From NCBI GenBank assembly GCA_910585255.1, contig CAJUEI010000213.1, positions 1 to 6,116 of the forward strand: a stretch of DNA of 6,116 bases. Reading direction: 5' to 3'. Source of the stretch: an uncultured Lachnospiraceae bacterium (GTDB taxonomy: Bacteria; Bacillota; Clostridia; Lachnospirales; Lachnospiraceae). Of the stretch, positions 6,051 to 6,116 are shown piece after piece; within the stretch, counting starts at the first letter, position 1; each line of letters starts with the position of its first letter. The position numbers and the translations under genes were made by a program. The notes below the pieces were generated by a model, which made no database searches, was not told the origin of the DNA, and saw only the letters and a list, made by a program, of their open reading frames with translations.

Positions 6051-6116
6051 AGTCAAATCGAATATTCGCAATTCGCTTCGCTACTTGCTCATAACCTCAT
6101 AGCTGCTATCGCAGCT
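6051..6116 (-). repeat. 66-bp repeat, copy 2 (minus orientation, cut by the window end)
   Basis: Inverted partner of 4422-4487 with 59 of 66 matches. It keeps two perfect palindromes, AGCTGC-TATC-GCAGCT (6101-6116) and CGAATATTCG (6059-6068). Homology runs right to the last base of the window, so the element may extend further. Both copies point their TTTGACT end toward the membrane-protein gene, which they bracket as inverted repeats. Confidence 0.85.

Overview
The window looks like chromosomal DNA from an AT-rich, Gram-positive gut Clostridia, most likely the Lachnospiraceae. This is a family-level guess. It rests on the AT-rich codon and intergenic composition, strong AGGAG-type ribosome binding sites, consensus sigma-A promoters, and the character of the GH13, GlgB and membrane proteins. 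All four supported protein genes lie on the minus strand, so the window reads right to left.

Right part (6116 to 4578): a 66-bp repeat copy sits at the very end of the window. It is followed in the minus direction by a long nested hairpin ending in a T tract, an operator-like palindrome, and a near-consensus promoter whose -35 lies inside a second palindrome. Next comes a gene for a two-helix membrane protein of unknown function (5772-4624), closed by an intrinsic terminator (4615-4574).

Middle (4577 to 4282): this stretch has no gene. It holds a second copy of the 66-bp repeat in the opposite orientation (4422-4487). Next to that copy are two further strong hairpins (4333-4421), which together resemble a small non-autonomous mobile element or a structured RNA. 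I see nothing convincing in 4488-4577.

Left part (4281 to 1): a likely three-gene operon runs tetR - GH13 alpha-amylase-family enzyme - glgB. It starts from a near-consensus promoter (TTGACC, 17 bp, TATACT) overlapped by the palindrome TATACC-N4-GGTATA, the best candidate for the TetR operator. The regulator probably represses its own operon. The two enzymes act on alpha-glucans in the cytoplasm: GlgB makes alpha-1,6 branches in glycogen, and the second enzyme has the catalytic residues to hydrolyse or transfer alpha-glucosidic links in maltodextrins. The pairing suggests regulated glycogen and maltodextrin turnover. The operon ends in a GC-rich, multi-hairpin trailer that finishes in a strong terminator at the left edge.

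The points most worth following are the inverted repeat pair with its hairpin block, the structured trailer after glgB, and an unusually basic C-terminal tail on GlgB. Both window edges fall in repeat-like or structured sequence, so this may be a whole contig broken at multicopy elements.
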